Of a stretch of DNA of 52,528 nt, positions 1-9,039 are shown one piece after another. A program made the translations under genes and the position numbers. The stretch's first letter is position 1. The number at the start of each line of letters is the position of its first letter. Source of the DNA: Fibrobacterota bacterium (lineage in GTDB: Bacteria > Fibrobacterota > Fibrobacteria > UBA11236); assembly GCA_019509785.1 (NCBI GenBank), contig JAEKLQ010000065.1, positions 1 to 52,528 on the forward strand, read 5' to 3'. The notes below the pieces were generated by a model. The model was not told the origin of the DNA, ran no database searches, and saw only the letters and a list, made by a program, of their open reading frames with translations.

Positions 1-738
1 CAGGTGCGTCCCGGTCCAGGTCACGGAAGCCAGATCCCGCCTGGTATCCGCGGTTTGGGAAGTCCAGGTGACACCGTCGGGCGAAGTGAGGATGGTACCG
101 GGATAACCGGTGGTCACAAGTAGGGACCCTGTCCAGGCCACGGAGGCCAAATCATAGCCTTCATCCCCTCTTCGGGAAGTCCAGGTAATGCCATCGGGCG
201 AGGTCAGGATGGTTTCGAATCCGCCCACGGCGACGAGTTGCGTCCCCGTCCAGATTACCGAAGTCAGAATGTTGGCTGAGCCCGAGCTGCGGGAGGTCCA
301 AGTGACGCCATCGGGCGAGGTGAGGATGACGGCTCCGTTTAGGCCGCCTACGGCCACGAGCTGTGTTCCCGTCCATGCCACGGAGTAGAGATTGGGCTTG
401 GCCTCGATGTCCCGTGAAGTCCAAGCGATGCCATCGGGCGAAAGGAGGACGGTGCCGCCCTCCCCCACGGCCACGGCCTGGGTCCCCGTCCATATCACGG
501 AAGACAAATGGTTGGTTGTTCCGGTGGATCGAGGGGTCCAGACGATGCCGTCGGGCGAGGTGAGAAGGGCGCCGAAATCGCCCACGGCCACGTGCTGCGC
601 CCCGGTCCAGGCCGCGGAGAATAGCGTGCTAGCCGTCGGCAAGGAGTCTCCCACCGTCCAGGCGGATTGGGCGAATGCGACCGAGTTCAGGCCCAGAACG
701 AGCACCAGGAAAAGTATTCCGTGCTTGTATGGCGTCAT
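1..738 (-). CDS. Secreted Asp-box/BNR-like repeat protein (3' end beyond the window)
   Basis: Reading the minus strand from the ATG at 736-738 gives an uninterrupted frame of 246 codons that runs off the window edge, so the gene is partial. An AGGGGG ribosome site lies just upstream. Residues 1-23 form a signal peptide (MTPYKHG, a hydrophobic run, then AFA before QSAW). The rest is about six tandem units of roughly 40 residues with the core LxSVxWTGTQLVAVG and TSPDGxTWTS. The S-P-D-G-x-x-W element recalls Asp-box/BNR or YCF48-type beta-propeller blades. Export and a propeller-like fold are inferred; the specific function is unknown. The repeats are visible at DNA level but are coding, not a satellite. 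Confidence 0.85.
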   Translation of the reverse strand, partial: MTPYKHGILFLVLVLGLNSVAFAQSAWTVGDSLPTASTLFSAAWTGAQHVAVGDFGALLTSPDGIVWTPRSTGTTNHLSSVIWTGTQAVAVGEGGTVLLSPDGIAWTSRDIEAKPNLYSVAWTGTQLVAVGGLNGAVILTSPDGVTWTSRSSGSANILTSVIWTGTQLVAVGGFETILTSPDGITWTSRRGDEGYDLASVAWTGSLLVTTGYPGTILTSPDGVTWTSQTADTRRDLASVTWTGTHL

Positions 739-1031
739 GGTAATCCCCCTGCCAGGTAAAGATACCTAAAGAATGGCCGAGCCTATAGCAAGCCTTGGCC
801 CGGCCTTCTCCAAGGTGTCGCGCATAGGTAAATCTTTTCGTCATCATCACCGAGGCTAGCGTCCACAGGTATGCGAAGCTTGGCAGCTACCAGAAAAATA
901 GCCGCGAGACAAACCTGTTTTCCTAGGAGCTGGACGAACCGCGCCTTGCTTTTCATTGACGAAAATATGCCTCAACAACGTCTAGGGCGGGATCGCCGAA
1001 TCTTGGGGATGGGTTCGCGAGGTAAAGCGGA
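739..1031. other. Intergenic stretch, no gene supported
   Basis: This gap separates the upstream end of the Asp-box repeat gene from the stop of the small membrane protein gene. The short open frames on either strand have atypical composition and no ribosome site. The promoter of the minus-strand repeat gene should lie in the first ~100 bases, but I could not pick out a convincing -35/-10 pair. Confidence 0.5.
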
Positions 1032-1394
1032 TCAGCGTCCGAGGACGAAATGCGCGTAGCAGACGTAATAACCCTGAACCACCAGCACGCTTAAGGTGGT
1101 GAACCAGAGCAGCTTGATCTGCATCAGGATGCGGCGGCCGTAATGGTGCAGGAACATGCCCACGCCTACCAGGGGAAGGCCGCGCAGCAAGGTGGCCGGG
1201 AAGACGGGCGTAAGGGCGATGAGGACGGGGAAGAAGACGAAGACGGCGAGCAGGCCGAGCGCCAGATTACCCTGGTAGATCCATTTGCGCAGGGCGGCCA
1301 TGTAGGCGAAGGTGAAGATGACGATTCCCGACCATTGCAGCAGCATAAACCCTATCTTACCTCGCCCGGATGCGGGCAGATCCACAATAAACAT
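1032..1394 (-). CDS. Small integral membrane protein, unknown function
   Basis: A 120-residue frame, strongly hydrophobic, with three to four predicted membrane segments: around WSGIVIFTFAYMAAL, LALGLLAVFVFFPVL, LPLVGVGMFL, and KLLWFTTLSVLVVQGYY. Basic loops (ALRKW, HHYGRR) separate them. The first 16 residues are not hydrophobic and an internal ATG at 1346 could be the true start, giving 104 residues; neither start has a strong ribosome site. The gene is divergent from the DUF1015 gene. I do not recognise the family. Confidence 0.65.
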   Translation of the reverse strand: MFIVDLPASGRGKIGFMLLQWSGIVIFTFAYMAALRKWIYQGNLALGLLAVFVFFPVLIALTPVFPATLLRGLPLVGVGMFLHHYGRRILMQIKLLWFTTLSVLVVQGYYVCYAHFVLGR

Positions 1395-1506
1395 TTCTTT
1401 TTCGGGGTTCGCCGCCGCTTAAGGGGACCTGGCGGCGGGAATGATTTATTTTTGGGAACCCGGGTATCCGGGAACGCGCGGGATTCGCGCAGGAATGGGA
1501 TGGAAC

Positions 1507-2673
1507 ATGGCTGAGATCGCGGGACTGAAGGGATTAAGGGCGGCGAAGAACAAGGCGAATGCGGTGGCGACGCCGCCTTATGACGTCATCAAGGAGGGTT
1601 CGCCGCTGGAAAGCATCCTGGCCGCCAATCCCGATTCCTTTTTCCATGTCACCCTGGGACCCGACGCCCCCGGGGCCTTGAAGAAGCTGACCGATTCGGG
1701 GGCCCTGGTTCCCGATGCCGATCCCTGCTTCTATGTCTACGAGCAGAAGTGGAAGGGCCTGCAAGGGCCGGCGGAGCGCTTGGGGTTTTTCGGGGCCGTG
1801 GCGGTGAGCGCCTATGCCGAAGGCAATATCGTGCGCCATGAGAAGACCTTCGACGAGAAGGTGAAGGGCCGCCTCAAGGTGACCAACGAAACCGGCTACA
1901 CCCTGGAGCCGATCTTCCTTCTGACCAAGTCGCCCATCCAACCCATCCTGGAAAAGGTGCGGGCGGAGCAGGCGGCCGAATACGTCCTCAACAGCGACTT
2001 CGGCGGGTACAACGATTTGCATGGCATCGCCAGCCGCTTGTGGCGGGTGCCCGAGGCTTCGCCGGCGGGCCAGGCCCTGCGCCGCGCGGTCGCCGAGAAT
2101 CCCCTCTACATCGCCGATGGGCATCACCGTTATCATGCGGCTTTGCTCAACGGGCAAACCCATGCCATGGCTTACATCGTGGAGAAGGCGCGCATCCTCG
2201 CCTATAACCGGGTCATCAACGGGAAAGCGAAGTTCCAGGACATCAAGGCCAAGCTCGATCTGCAGCCCGCTGCGGCCTTTACGACCCCGGACAAGCACGC
2301 CTTCCGGTTGTACACGAAGGAAGGGGCCTTCACCCTCAAGGCCAAGCAGGTGCCGGGCGACGTGGTGGGCCGGTTGGATTGCAGCATCCTGGAGAGGGAA
2401 CTTTACCCGGCCCTGGGCGTGGACCATTCCATGATCCTGCAGAAGAAGCATTTCGATTACTATCCGGAATCGGATTTGGAGACGATGAAAGCGCTGGTCG
2501 ACAAGGGTGAATACGATTTGGCCGTGGCCCTTTGCCCGGTCTCCATCGATGAGCTGATGGACGTCGCCAATGCCGGCCTCAAGAATCCCGAGATCGTGAT
2601 GCCGGAGAAGTCCACCTTCTTCGCGCCCAAAATCCTGAGCGGCTTGGTCCTGTACAAGCACGCGAAAAAATGA
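1507..2673 (+). CDS. DUF1015 family protein
   Basis: A 388-residue cytoplasmic protein of the DUF1015 (COG4198) family, whose biochemical role is not established. The N-terminus reads MAEIAGLKGLRAAKNK then TPPYDVI, matching the family's usual opening. The hallmark IADGHHRYHAAL block lies near residues 204-215. Upstream in-frame ATGs at 1441 and 1495 exist, but the family alignment favours 1507, which follows GGGATGGAAC. Length is normal for the family (about 390-430). It stands alone, followed by a hairpin at 2679, so it is probably not part of the flagellar operon. Confidence 0.9.
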   Translation: MAEIAGLKGLRAAKNKANAVATPPYDVIKEGSPLESILAANPDSFFHVTLGPDAPGALKKLTDSGALVPDADPCFYVYEQKWKGLQGPAERLGFFGAVAVSAYAEGNIVRHEKTFDEKVKGRLKVTNETGYTLEPIFLLTKSPIQPILEKVRAEQAAEYVLNSDFGGYNDLHGIASRLWRVPEASPAGQALRRAVAENPLYIADGHHRYHAALLNGQTHAMAYIVEKARILAYNRVINGKAKFQDIKAKLDLQPAAAFTTPDKHAFRLYTKEGAFTLKAKQVPGDVVGRLDCSILERELYPALGVDHSMILQKKHFDYYPESDLETMKALVDKGEYDLAVALCPVSIDELMDVANAGLKNPEIVMPEKSTFFAPKILSGLVLYKHAKK

Positions 2674-2678
2674 TCGGT

Positions 2679-2700
2679 GAGGGGCCTTCGCGGCCCCTCT
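2679..2700 (+). terminator. Probable terminator after the DUF1015 gene
   Basis: A perfect 8-bp GC-rich stem (GAGGGGCC at 2679-2686 with GGCCCCTC at 2692-2699) and a 5-base loop sit 6 bases after the stop. The tail is only TCTTCC, so it is a weak intrinsic terminator at best. Confidence 0.5.
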
Positions 2701-2859
2701 TCCCTGCCTTCCCCGCCACTTCGAGTCGAAGTTAAAGCGTCGCTTCAGCCTGGCAATTCCTTCCCGGGCATCCTTGCCCCTCGGCAGCAATTCCTTTCCC
2801 GATCCCTCCTCCGGCGCCCGATTCCCCCGTAATCGGGCCCTTTCAGTCGGCTTTGCGCT

Positions 2860-2876
2860 TTGGCATACCGGTTGCG
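2860..2876 (+). promoter_or_regulatory. Sigma-54 (-24/-12) promoter for motE-fliK-flgD-flgE
   Basis: TTGGCATACCGGTTGCG matches the RpoN consensus TGGCAC-N5-TTGC closely: GG at 2862-2863, GC at 2874-2875, exactly 10 bases between. Transcription would start near 2887, about 24 bases before the ATG at 2911. A perfect 7-bp dyad (GCCCGAT/ATCGGGC, 2816-2838) lies upstream, where an enhancer-binding activator could dock, though it may equally be a terminator remnant. Sigma-54 control of hook genes is common in polarly flagellated bacteria. Confidence 0.7.
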
Positions 2877-2910
2877 ATAGCTTCCGCTTTGCCATGAAGC
2901 GGAACCGCAC

Positions 2911-3705
2911 ATGAAACTCAAAGATCTCCTGGGAATCTCCCTCGTATCGGTCTTCCTCTTCCCGGTCTTGCTGATCGGGATCATGCTCGCCGCGGGCGTG
3001 GTGCATCTGGAGACCGGGGACGGGAAGGATAAGGAGCGCCTGAAGCCCGTCTACACCGGCGAGGATCAGGCCAAGCAAGAAGAAGCCGAGGCCAAGCAGC
3101 TGAAGGCTTTCAAGGCGCTGGAGCAGAAGGAAAAGGAACTCAAGGATCGCGAAGCCGAAGTGAACCGCGAGACGGAGCGCCTGGAGAACCTGAAGCTGGA
3201 AACCGTGCAGGCCAAGGATCAGATCGCCGCGGAACGCCGCAAGATCGAGGAAGCCGTAGGCAAGAGCTCGGAAGCGCAGGACAAGCAAATCGCGTCGCTG
3301 GCGGAAGTGTATGGCGGGATGCGCCCGGACGAAGCGGCGCCTATCCTGTTGAGCCTGGACAATGCCATGGTGGTCCGCATCATGAAGAAGATCCCGGAAA
3401 CCCGGGCCACCTCCAAGCTGATGGCGGCATTGGCGGCCTTGGACGTGAAGCGCGCCGCGACGATTACGACCCTGATGGGCGGAAAATCCAAGACGCCTAA
3501 GTCGGCGGAAGAGGTTGAGCCTAAGACCAACGGGAAATCGAAACAGGACAACGGGGCGAAGCCCGGCAATGCGGCGATGAACGCCGGGGATGCGGCCGCG
3601 AAGCCGGTGGATGCGACGGCGAAAACGGACAATAGCGGCGCGAAGCCAAGCGATGCGGCCGCCAAACCCGAGAGCGTGGCGTCGGCCCCGACGGACAAGA
3701 AATAG
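2911..3705 (+). CDS. MotE/FlbB-like flagellar protein
   Basis: 264 residues. An N-terminal membrane segment (residues ~8-29, ISLVSVFLFPVLLIGIML) is followed by a long charged coiled coil (~50-125). Next comes a compact MgtE-N-like domain (~134-190, YGGMRPDEAAPILLSL). The tail (~190-264) is low-complexity, rich in Lys, Ala, Asn and Asp. Position directly before fliK matches ylxF/motE of Firmicutes and flbB of spirochaetes, which act as a stator chaperone or a periplasmic motor collar respectively. Which of the two roles applies here cannot be told from sequence. It is the first gene after the sigma-54 site and 18 bases from fliK. Confidence 0.75.
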   Translation: MKLKDLLGISLVSVFLFPVLLIGIMLAAGVVHLETGDGKDKERLKPVYTGEDQAKQEEAEAKQLKAFKALEQKEKELKDREAEVNRETERLENLKLETVQAKDQIAAERRKIEEAVGKSSEAQDKQIASLAEVYGGMRPDEAAPILLSLDNAMVVRIMKKIPETRATSKLMAALAALDVKRAATITTLMGGKSKTPKSAEEVEPKTNGKSKQDNGAKPGNAAMNAGDAAAKPVDATAKTDNSGAKPSDAAAKPESVASAPTDKK

Positions 3706-3723
3706 GAATCCAGCGGAGAAACC

Positions 3724-5724
3724 ATGGCCCAGGTCCAAAACCTTCTCGATCTCTTCCGGCAAAGCCGTCCCGATGCCCAAGCCTCGGCCGCCGCGGACGC
3801 GAAACCCGCGCCCCGGAAGGTTACGACCCAGGGCACGGCCGGCAAGTCGGGCCGCAACCAAGGCGATCTGTTGCCGATGGATGCGGGCGCCTCGCGCGGG
3901 GGTAACAAGGGCGTTGCTAATCCCGCTTCCTCCTTCCAGACCAATATGGAGAAAAGCGCGGCCAAGCTGGAGGCCAAGGAACGGACGCTCAAGGAGCGGG
4001 CGCAGAAGCCCTCTGATACAAAGGCCCATGGCCCGGCAACGGCGGAATCCCGCGCAACCAAGGCCAAAACGGAATCTTCGTCGGAAGCTTCGGCGAAATC
4101 TTCGGCGCCCCGCAACGACGGGACGAAGCGCGCCAACGACGCTCGCGAGGCGCGCGCCGCTCGGGCCCAAGCGCGGCATGCGGCTCCCCCGAAAAGCGAT
4201 CGCGATGCAGCGGCGAAGATCGAGGATCAGGATCAGGACAACACGGCCCAAGATGCTTCGGCGACGCTGCGGGACGATAACGGCAAAAACGATCAACCGA
4301 AGGGGCTCGACGAAAAGTCGCGGGCGGCCATCAAGAAAGGCTTGGCCAATCTCGGCATCAAGGTCGACGACAAGCAATTGCAGGATCCCGCTTTCCTGGC
4401 CGACATCCTCCGGATGCTCCAGGCCATGCCCGCCCAGGCCCTGCCCGCCGACGATAGCCAATCCGCGGTTGCCGCCGTGGATGGAACCGATGGATCGGAC
4501 GGGACGGATGGAACTAATGGGATGACGGAGGCCAACGAGATTCCGGCCGATGCCGGGCAAATCGCGGCCGCCGCGGCTACCCTCTCCACTGCGAACAAGG
4601 CCGCGCAGGCGGCACCGACGGGAACCGCGAATCCCGAAACCCAGGCTACGGCGCAAACCGCGGGACCGGCGCAAGCGGCCTCGCCCTCGGATACCAAGCC
4701 CCAGATCGAAGGTCCCAAACCCCTTTCGCGCCAAGACCTCGCCCGCATGCTGGAAGACCGCATCGGCGGATTGGAACGCGCGGCCCAGGGCCAAGCCAAC
4801 CGCATCCAGGTTTCGGCCCAGGCCCCGACGGTCACTCCCAAGGAATGGCAGGGCGTGCAAGCGCGGCCCCAAGCCGAGGGACCGAGCCCCGATCCGATGC
4901 CCATCGCCGATCTCGATCGCTTGCGCGTAATGCAGGCCTCGGCCCTCCAGGCCGCTCCCGCCAAGACCGATGCCACGGGCCCGCGCACCGACCTGGTGCT
5001 TGAATCCGATTCGGTCGAACCTACCTCCGGACCCGCGGGCACGGCCCACGTCGAAGCCGGGCACGACTCGACCGCCTCCCAAGATCAAGACGCGCAGTCG
5101 GACCTCTTCGGGCAAAAGGGCGATCAGGCCGGCGGCGCGCAGATGCTCGGGAAGGAATCGGCGCAATCCGTTAAGGACGGGTCGGCCGGAACCCAGTTCA
5201 ACCAGGTTTTGGATCAGGCCCGCGCCATCGACCATCGCGCCGCCCTGGCCGCCGACGTCGCGCCGCGCCTTCCGGTGCACGATGCCTCCGTGCTCGATCA
5301 AATCGCGCGCAAGATGACGCTCACGACCCATAAGACCGGCGACGAAATCAACATCCAGCTTTCGCCCGAGCATCTGGGAAAGGTGAACGTCTCCCTCGAG
5401 ATGAAGGAAGACGGCATGACCGCCCGCATCTCGGTGGAAAACGATTCGGTCCGCAAGCAAGTGGAGGAAAACATCTCCGTGCTGAAGGACGCGCTGAAGG
5501 ACCAAGGCATCCAATTGCAGGGCATGGAAGTCTCGGTGGATCAACGCCACGCTTCCCTCTTCAATCCCGACGGCAGCAATGCCGAATCGTTCTTCCGCCG
5601 CCAGGGCCGCGGGAACGGGCAAGGCAACGGCGGCCCGGGGACCGAAAACGCGGGCCTCGATTCCGCCCCCGAGTCCGATACCGGACGGCGCTGGGGCTAC
5701 AACACCATGGAATACATCGGGTAG
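3724..5724 (+). CDS. fliK: Flagellar hook-length control protein FliK
   Basis: 666 residues; secreted molecular ruler that also triggers the export-specificity switch through FlhB. Residues 1-~500 are Ala/Gln/Asp/Pro-rich and low in complexity, as is normal for the ruler region, with a short Asp-Gly-Thr repeat near 257-270 (DGTDGSDGTDGTNG). The conserved Flg_hook C-terminal domain is at ~539-615: INIQLSPEHLGKVNVSLEM then VRKQVEENISVLKDAL. An SD (GCGGAGAAACC) fixes the start. The protein is long, in keeping with the long hook protein encoded two genes downstream. Ten bases separate it from flgD. Confidence 0.93.
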   Translation: MAQVQNLLDLFRQSRPDAQASAAADAKPAPRKVTTQGTAGKSGRNQGDLLPMDAGASRGGNKGVANPASSFQTNMEKSAAKLEAKERTLKERAQKPSDTKAHGPATAESRATKAKTESSSEASAKSSAPRNDGTKRANDAREARAARAQARHAAPPKSDRDAAAKIEDQDQDNTAQDASATLRDDNGKNDQPKGLDEKSRAAIKKGLANLGIKVDDKQLQDPAFLADILRMLQAMPAQALPADDSQSAVAAVDGTDGSDGTDGTNGMTEANEIPADAGQIAAAAATLSTANKAAQAAPTGTANPETQATAQTAGPAQAASPSDTKPQIEGPKPLSRQDLARMLEDRIGGLERAAQGQANRIQVSAQAPTVTPKEWQGVQARPQAEGPSPDPMPIADLDRLRVMQASALQAAPAKTDATGPRTDLVLESDSVEPTSGPAGTAHVEAGHDSTASQDQDAQSDLFGQKGDQAGGAQMLGKESAQSVKDGSAGTQFNQVLDQARAIDHRAALAADVAPRLPVHDASVLDQIARKMTLTTHKTGDEINIQLSPEHLGKVNVSLEMKEDGMTARISVENDSVRKQVEENISVLKDALKDQGIQLQGMEVSVDQRHASLFNPDGSNAESFFRRQGRGNGQGNGGPGTENAGLDSAPESDTGRRWGYNTMEYIG

Positions 5725-5733
5725 GGGGAAACC

Positions 5734-6552
5734 ATGACAACCGCCGTTACCAATCCGACCGCCAAGAATCCCGGCGTCACCTCCGACGTCAATAACATCC
5801 TCAATCCCGCCAAGCCCGCTTCGCGTACGGTCACCGCCGACGTAAGCGGCGGCAACGTAAGCAGCGCGGTATCCTCCGCCGGGGATCAATCGGTTTTCGG
5901 CAACGCGACCAAGACGCTCGGCAAGCAGGACTTCCTCACCTTGCTGGTGACCCAGATGCGCTACCAGGATCCCTTGTCGCCCCAGGATAATACCGCGTAC
6001 GTGGCCCAGCTGGCGCAGTTCTCCCAACTGGAAGGCACGCAGAACATCAACACCTCCATCGACGATCTGAGCAAGAAGATCACCGACCTGGTGGGCAACC
6101 AGACGAACAACTCCTCGGCCATCACCAACGCTTCGGCGACCACTCTGATCGGCAAATACGCGCGCGTGAACGCGGAGGACATCGCCTACGTCTCGGGCCA
6201 GAACGGCGGGGTCACCCTCAACGTGCATACGGACGCGGGCACGGATCCGGTGCTCTCCATCCTGGATAAGGACGGGGCCATCGTGAACGTGGTGCCCCTG
6301 ACGCCCGGCAAAGAGGCCCAGGTCAACTGGGACGGTTCGAAAATGGACGGCACCAAGGCCGCGACGGGGAACTACACCTTGAAGGTGACCTCGCGCGACG
6401 GGGCCACCCAAGCGGGGTACGCTTATTTCGAGAATAAGGTCAACGGTATTTCGTACACCAAGGACGGGGTGCGGCTGGAGATCAACGGTCAGCAGATCGG
6501 CATGGATCAGGTGCTACACGTGGGCGACCAGGCCCTGGCGCCGCAGGAATGA
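5734..6552 (+). CDS. flgD: Flagellar hook assembly (capping) protein FlgD
   Basis: 272 residues. FlgD caps the growing hook and guides FlgE polymerisation. The diagnostic N-terminal block is at residues ~68-110 (DFLTLLVTQMRYQDP, QLAQFSQLEG). The C-terminal FlgD_ig domain follows around 185-235 (LTPGKEAQVNWDG, TGNYTLKVTS), then a short terminal strand. GTAGGGGGAAACC precedes the ATG. It lies between fliK and flgE, the canonical order. Confidence 0.96.
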   Translation: MTTAVTNPTAKNPGVTSDVNNILNPAKPASRTVTADVSGGNVSSAVSSAGDQSVFGNATKTLGKQDFLTLLVTQMRYQDPLSPQDNTAYVAQLAQFSQLEGTQNINTSIDDLSKKITDLVGNQTNNSSAITNASATTLIGKYARVNAEDIAYVSGQNGGVTLNVHTDAGTDPVLSILDKDGAIVNVVPLTPGKEAQVNWDGSKMDGTKAATGNYTLKVTSRDGATQAGYAYFENKVNGISYTKDGVRLEINGQQIGMDQVLHVGDQALAPQE

Positions 6553-6603
6553 TACGGAACGGCAGGGACGCCAGCGCATGAAAAGCATTCGGAGGATAAT
6601 GAT

Positions 6604-8745
6604 ATGTTAAGGTCCCTTTACGCGTCGATTTCGGGTTTGCGCAACAGCCAGATCCGCATGGACACAATCGGTAACAACATCGCCAACGTGAATACCGTCG
6701 GCTACAAGTCCTCCCGCGTTACTTTCGAAGAGTCGCTATCCCAGCTGCTCCAGGGGGCATCCCGCGGGGTGGACGGCGGGGGCGGCACCAATCCCATGCA
6801 AGTGGGACTGGGCATGAACGTCGGTTCCATAGATACCCGCTTGAGCCAGGGAAACCTGGAATCCACGGGCCTGATTACCGATCTCGCCATCGAGGGCAAG
6901 GCCTACTTCGCCGTCTCGGACGGGAACGGGACCTACTATACCCGCAATGGCGCCTTCCAGTTCGACTCGACCGGCCAGATGGTGCTACCCACCAACGGCA
7001 TGGTGCTGCAAGGCAAGATCGCCGATTCCAGCGGCGGCTTCGGTTCCACCTCCTTGATCGGCAACATCCGCGTGCCGTTCAACGACCAGGCCCCCGCCAA
7101 GGCTTCCACCGAAGTCAAGTATGCCCGCAACCTGGATTCCGATTCCATGGCCAAGGGATCGGTCCTGTATACGCAGAAGTTCCTCCATCACGCCCAGACC
7201 AACGATCTCGCGGTGGGATTGTCCGATCACGCGGGCAACAGCCTGGGCATGCAGGACGGGGACATCCTGACCTTTTCGGCCACCAACGCCGGCACGGCGG
7301 TCACGACCTTCGCCGTCACCGCCACCACCACCATGAAGAACATCACCGACGCGATGACGGCCTTTCTGCGCAGCAACGGAGTGGGCGCCACTACGGCAAC
7401 GGTGGACATGGTGGACGTGCCGGACGCGGCGCGCGGCGCCATAACCATCTACGGCAACAACGTCCCCATCAACAATTTCCAGGTGACCAGCAACCGCCCC
7501 GTCTCCGGCCCCGCGGTGACCAAGGCCTTCGCGGTTCCCACCACCATCGCCGCCGGCACCACGCGCCTCGCGGTGGTGACCGATACCATGCGGGAACCGG
7601 CCGTCGCGACCGATTCCTTGAGCCTGCTTTACGACGCCAACGGGAGCGACCTGGGCCTGGAGAACGGCGACCAGATCTCCTTCGGCGGATCCATCGGGGG
7701 CGATCCCGCGAACAACGTAACGGCCCTCTCCTACGTGGCCGGCGTGAACGGCGTGGGCGGAACCAAGATGTCCGAGGTACTCGACAAGATCAAGGACAAC
7801 TTCAAGCTCCCGGACCGCGACGGCACCATCCAGAACAACCTGTCCGTCTCCATGAACACGGCCGGCAGCGACGACAATATCCCGGACGGGTCCATCGTGA
7901 TCCGGGGCCAACCGGAAACGGCCTTCGCCATCCGCGACGTGTCCATCCGCGCCACGGACTCGAACAATACCAAACCCTCGCCCAACTTCTTCAACACCAA
8001 CATGAACTCGACGGCCTTGCGCGACGCGACGGACAGCCAAGTAGCCCAAAGCTCCATCACGGTGTACGACAACATCGGCAAGGAGCATGTCGCCACCATG
8101 GAATTCACGCCCACCAATACCCCCGGGCAATGGCTGTGGGACATTAAGCTCGCCGGCCAGGAAACCGTCATCAAGGGGCAAAAGGGCAAGCTCACCTTCG
8201 GGCAGGACGGCTCGGTCTCATCCTTCACCTTCGACGACGGCAGCTCGAGCATGGAATTCGATCCCCGCAACGGCGCCCCCGACGTGAACCTCCACTTGGG
8301 AGTCGGCGGACCGCGCGATTTCACCGGCCTCACCCAGTTCCGTTCCACGACCACGGCCACCGCGGTCTCCCAGGACGGCTATACCATGGGCCGCCTCCGC
8401 CAGATTTCCATCGGCGAGGACGGCATCATCTCGGGCTCGTTCACCAACGGCACGACCAAGAATCTCGCCCAGATCATGACCGCCGATTTCACCAATCCCG
8501 GCGGGTTGCAAAAGGTCAAGGACTCGGTGTACACCACCAGCTCCAACAGCGGCGACCCCATCTACGCCGCCGCCGGGCCTCAGAGTTCGAGCGTGATCAA
8601 GCCCGGCTCCCTGGAGCTATCCAACGTGGAGTTGGCCCAAGAGTTCACGGACATGATTACCACCCAGCGCGGCTACCAGGCCAACGCCCGCGTAATCACG
8701 GTCAGCGATAGCTTATTGGAAGAACTCGTGTCGCTGAAGAGGTAA
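6604..8745 (+). CDS. flgE: Flagellar hook protein FlgE (long form)
   Basis: 713 residues, against roughly 400-480 in most bacteria. The N-terminal rod/hook signature is intact (SLYASISGLRNSQI, NNIANVNTVGYK), as is the C-terminal one (LELSNVELAQEFTDMI, QRGYQANARVI). A FlaE-like domain lies at ~480-590. The extra length is two consecutive domains (~200-300 and ~340-460) that share a layout: GMQDGDILTFSATN against GLENGDQISFGGSI, and GAITIYG against GSIVIRG. An SD (GGAGG) sits 8 bases before the ATG. This gene ends the first hook operon; a 294-base gap follows. Confidence 0.96.
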   Translation: MLRSLYASISGLRNSQIRMDTIGNNIANVNTVGYKSSRVTFEESLSQLLQGASRGVDGGGGTNPMQVGLGMNVGSIDTRLSQGNLESTGLITDLAIEGKAYFAVSDGNGTYYTRNGAFQFDSTGQMVLPTNGMVLQGKIADSSGGFGSTSLIGNIRVPFNDQAPAKASTEVKYARNLDSDSMAKGSVLYTQKFLHHAQTNDLAVGLSDHAGNSLGMQDGDILTFSATNAGTAVTTFAVTATTTMKNITDAMTAFLRSNGVGATTATVDMVDVPDAARGAITIYGNNVPINNFQVTSNRPVSGPAVTKAFAVPTTIAAGTTRLAVVTDTMREPAVATDSLSLLYDANGSDLGLENGDQISFGGSIGGDPANNVTALSYVAGVNGVGGTKMSEVLDKIKDNFKLPDRDGTIQNNLSVSMNTAGSDDNIPDGSIVIRGQPETAFAIRDVSIRATDSNNTKPSPNFFNTNMNSTALRDATDSQVAQSSITVYDNIGKEHVATMEFTPTNTPGQWLWDIKLAGQETVIKGQKGKLTFGQDGSVSSFTFDDGSSSMEFDPRNGAPDVNLHLGVGGPRDFTGLTQFRSTTTATAVSQDGYTMGRLRQISIGEDGIISGSFTNGTTKNLAQIMTADFTNPGGLQKVKDSVYTTSSNSGDPIYAAAGPQSSSVIKPGSLELSNVELAQEFTDMITTQRGYQANARVITVSDSLLEELVSLKR

Positions 8746-8988
8746 TAGCAGGTGGACCCGCATACAGGCGAAGGGCCGGCGCCCGCGGGGAATCCCTCCG
8801 GCGCGTTTTCCCTTCCTTTTACCCCCCGCCCCGCCCCCGAGGGTTTTCCGCCCCTGGCGGACGCCCCGGCGCGCAGGCGGCCATCGCCCCGTTCCCCGGC
8901 TACCGGAGACTTCCCGCTTCCAGGGCTCGACGTTTGGTCGCTCGATTCCCGCCGGAAAACCTTGCGCGGGGCCTGGCGTTTCTGGTCA
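8746..8988. other. Non-coding GC-rich gap between hook and switch operons
   Basis: Pro/Arg-rich open frames occur here on both strands but none has a ribosome site or recognisable product. The stretch ends at the sigma-70-like promoter of flbD. motA and motB are absent from this neighbourhood, although they commonly accompany flbD and fliL. Confidence 0.5.
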
Positions 8989-9018
8989 TTGAAATCACGC
9001 GCCCTGCTAAGGTAGAAT
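8989..9018 (+). promoter_or_regulatory. Sigma-70-type promoter for the flbD-fliL-fliM operon
   Basis: TTGAAA at 8989-8994 and TAGAAT at 9013-9018 are separated by 18 bases. Each differs from consensus by a single base. The predicted start near 9025 leaves a 15-base leader before flbD. Unlike the flanking flagellar units, no -24/-12 element is visible here. Confidence 0.6.
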
Positions 9019-9039
9019 GGGAACCGGGAAACCGCGGCC

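Noticed and set aside
1-600. Direct repeats at the left edge considered as a CRISPR or satellite array
   Set aside because: Repeat period is ~120 bases, divergence is codon-like, and the minus strand reads through as one open frame with a signal peptide.
871-1059. 62-residue open frame before the small membrane protein
   Set aside because: No ribosome site, composition unlike a folded protein, overlaps the end of the convergent gene.
1534-6411. Very long minus-strand open frame (1625 codons) opposite the DUF1015, motE, fliK and flgD genes
   Set aside because: It is antisense to four well-supported genes, is rich in Arg/Gly/His/Leu with no recognisable domain, and is a by-product of high GC and third-position bias.
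6985-8181. Minus-strand open frame of 398 codons inside flgE
   Set aside because: His/Gly/Val-rich low-complexity translation opposite a certain hook gene.
8752-9015. Possible 87-residue protein between flgE and flbD
   Set aside because: Pro/Arg/Ala-rich, no ribosome site, and its 3' end overlaps the likely flbD promoter.
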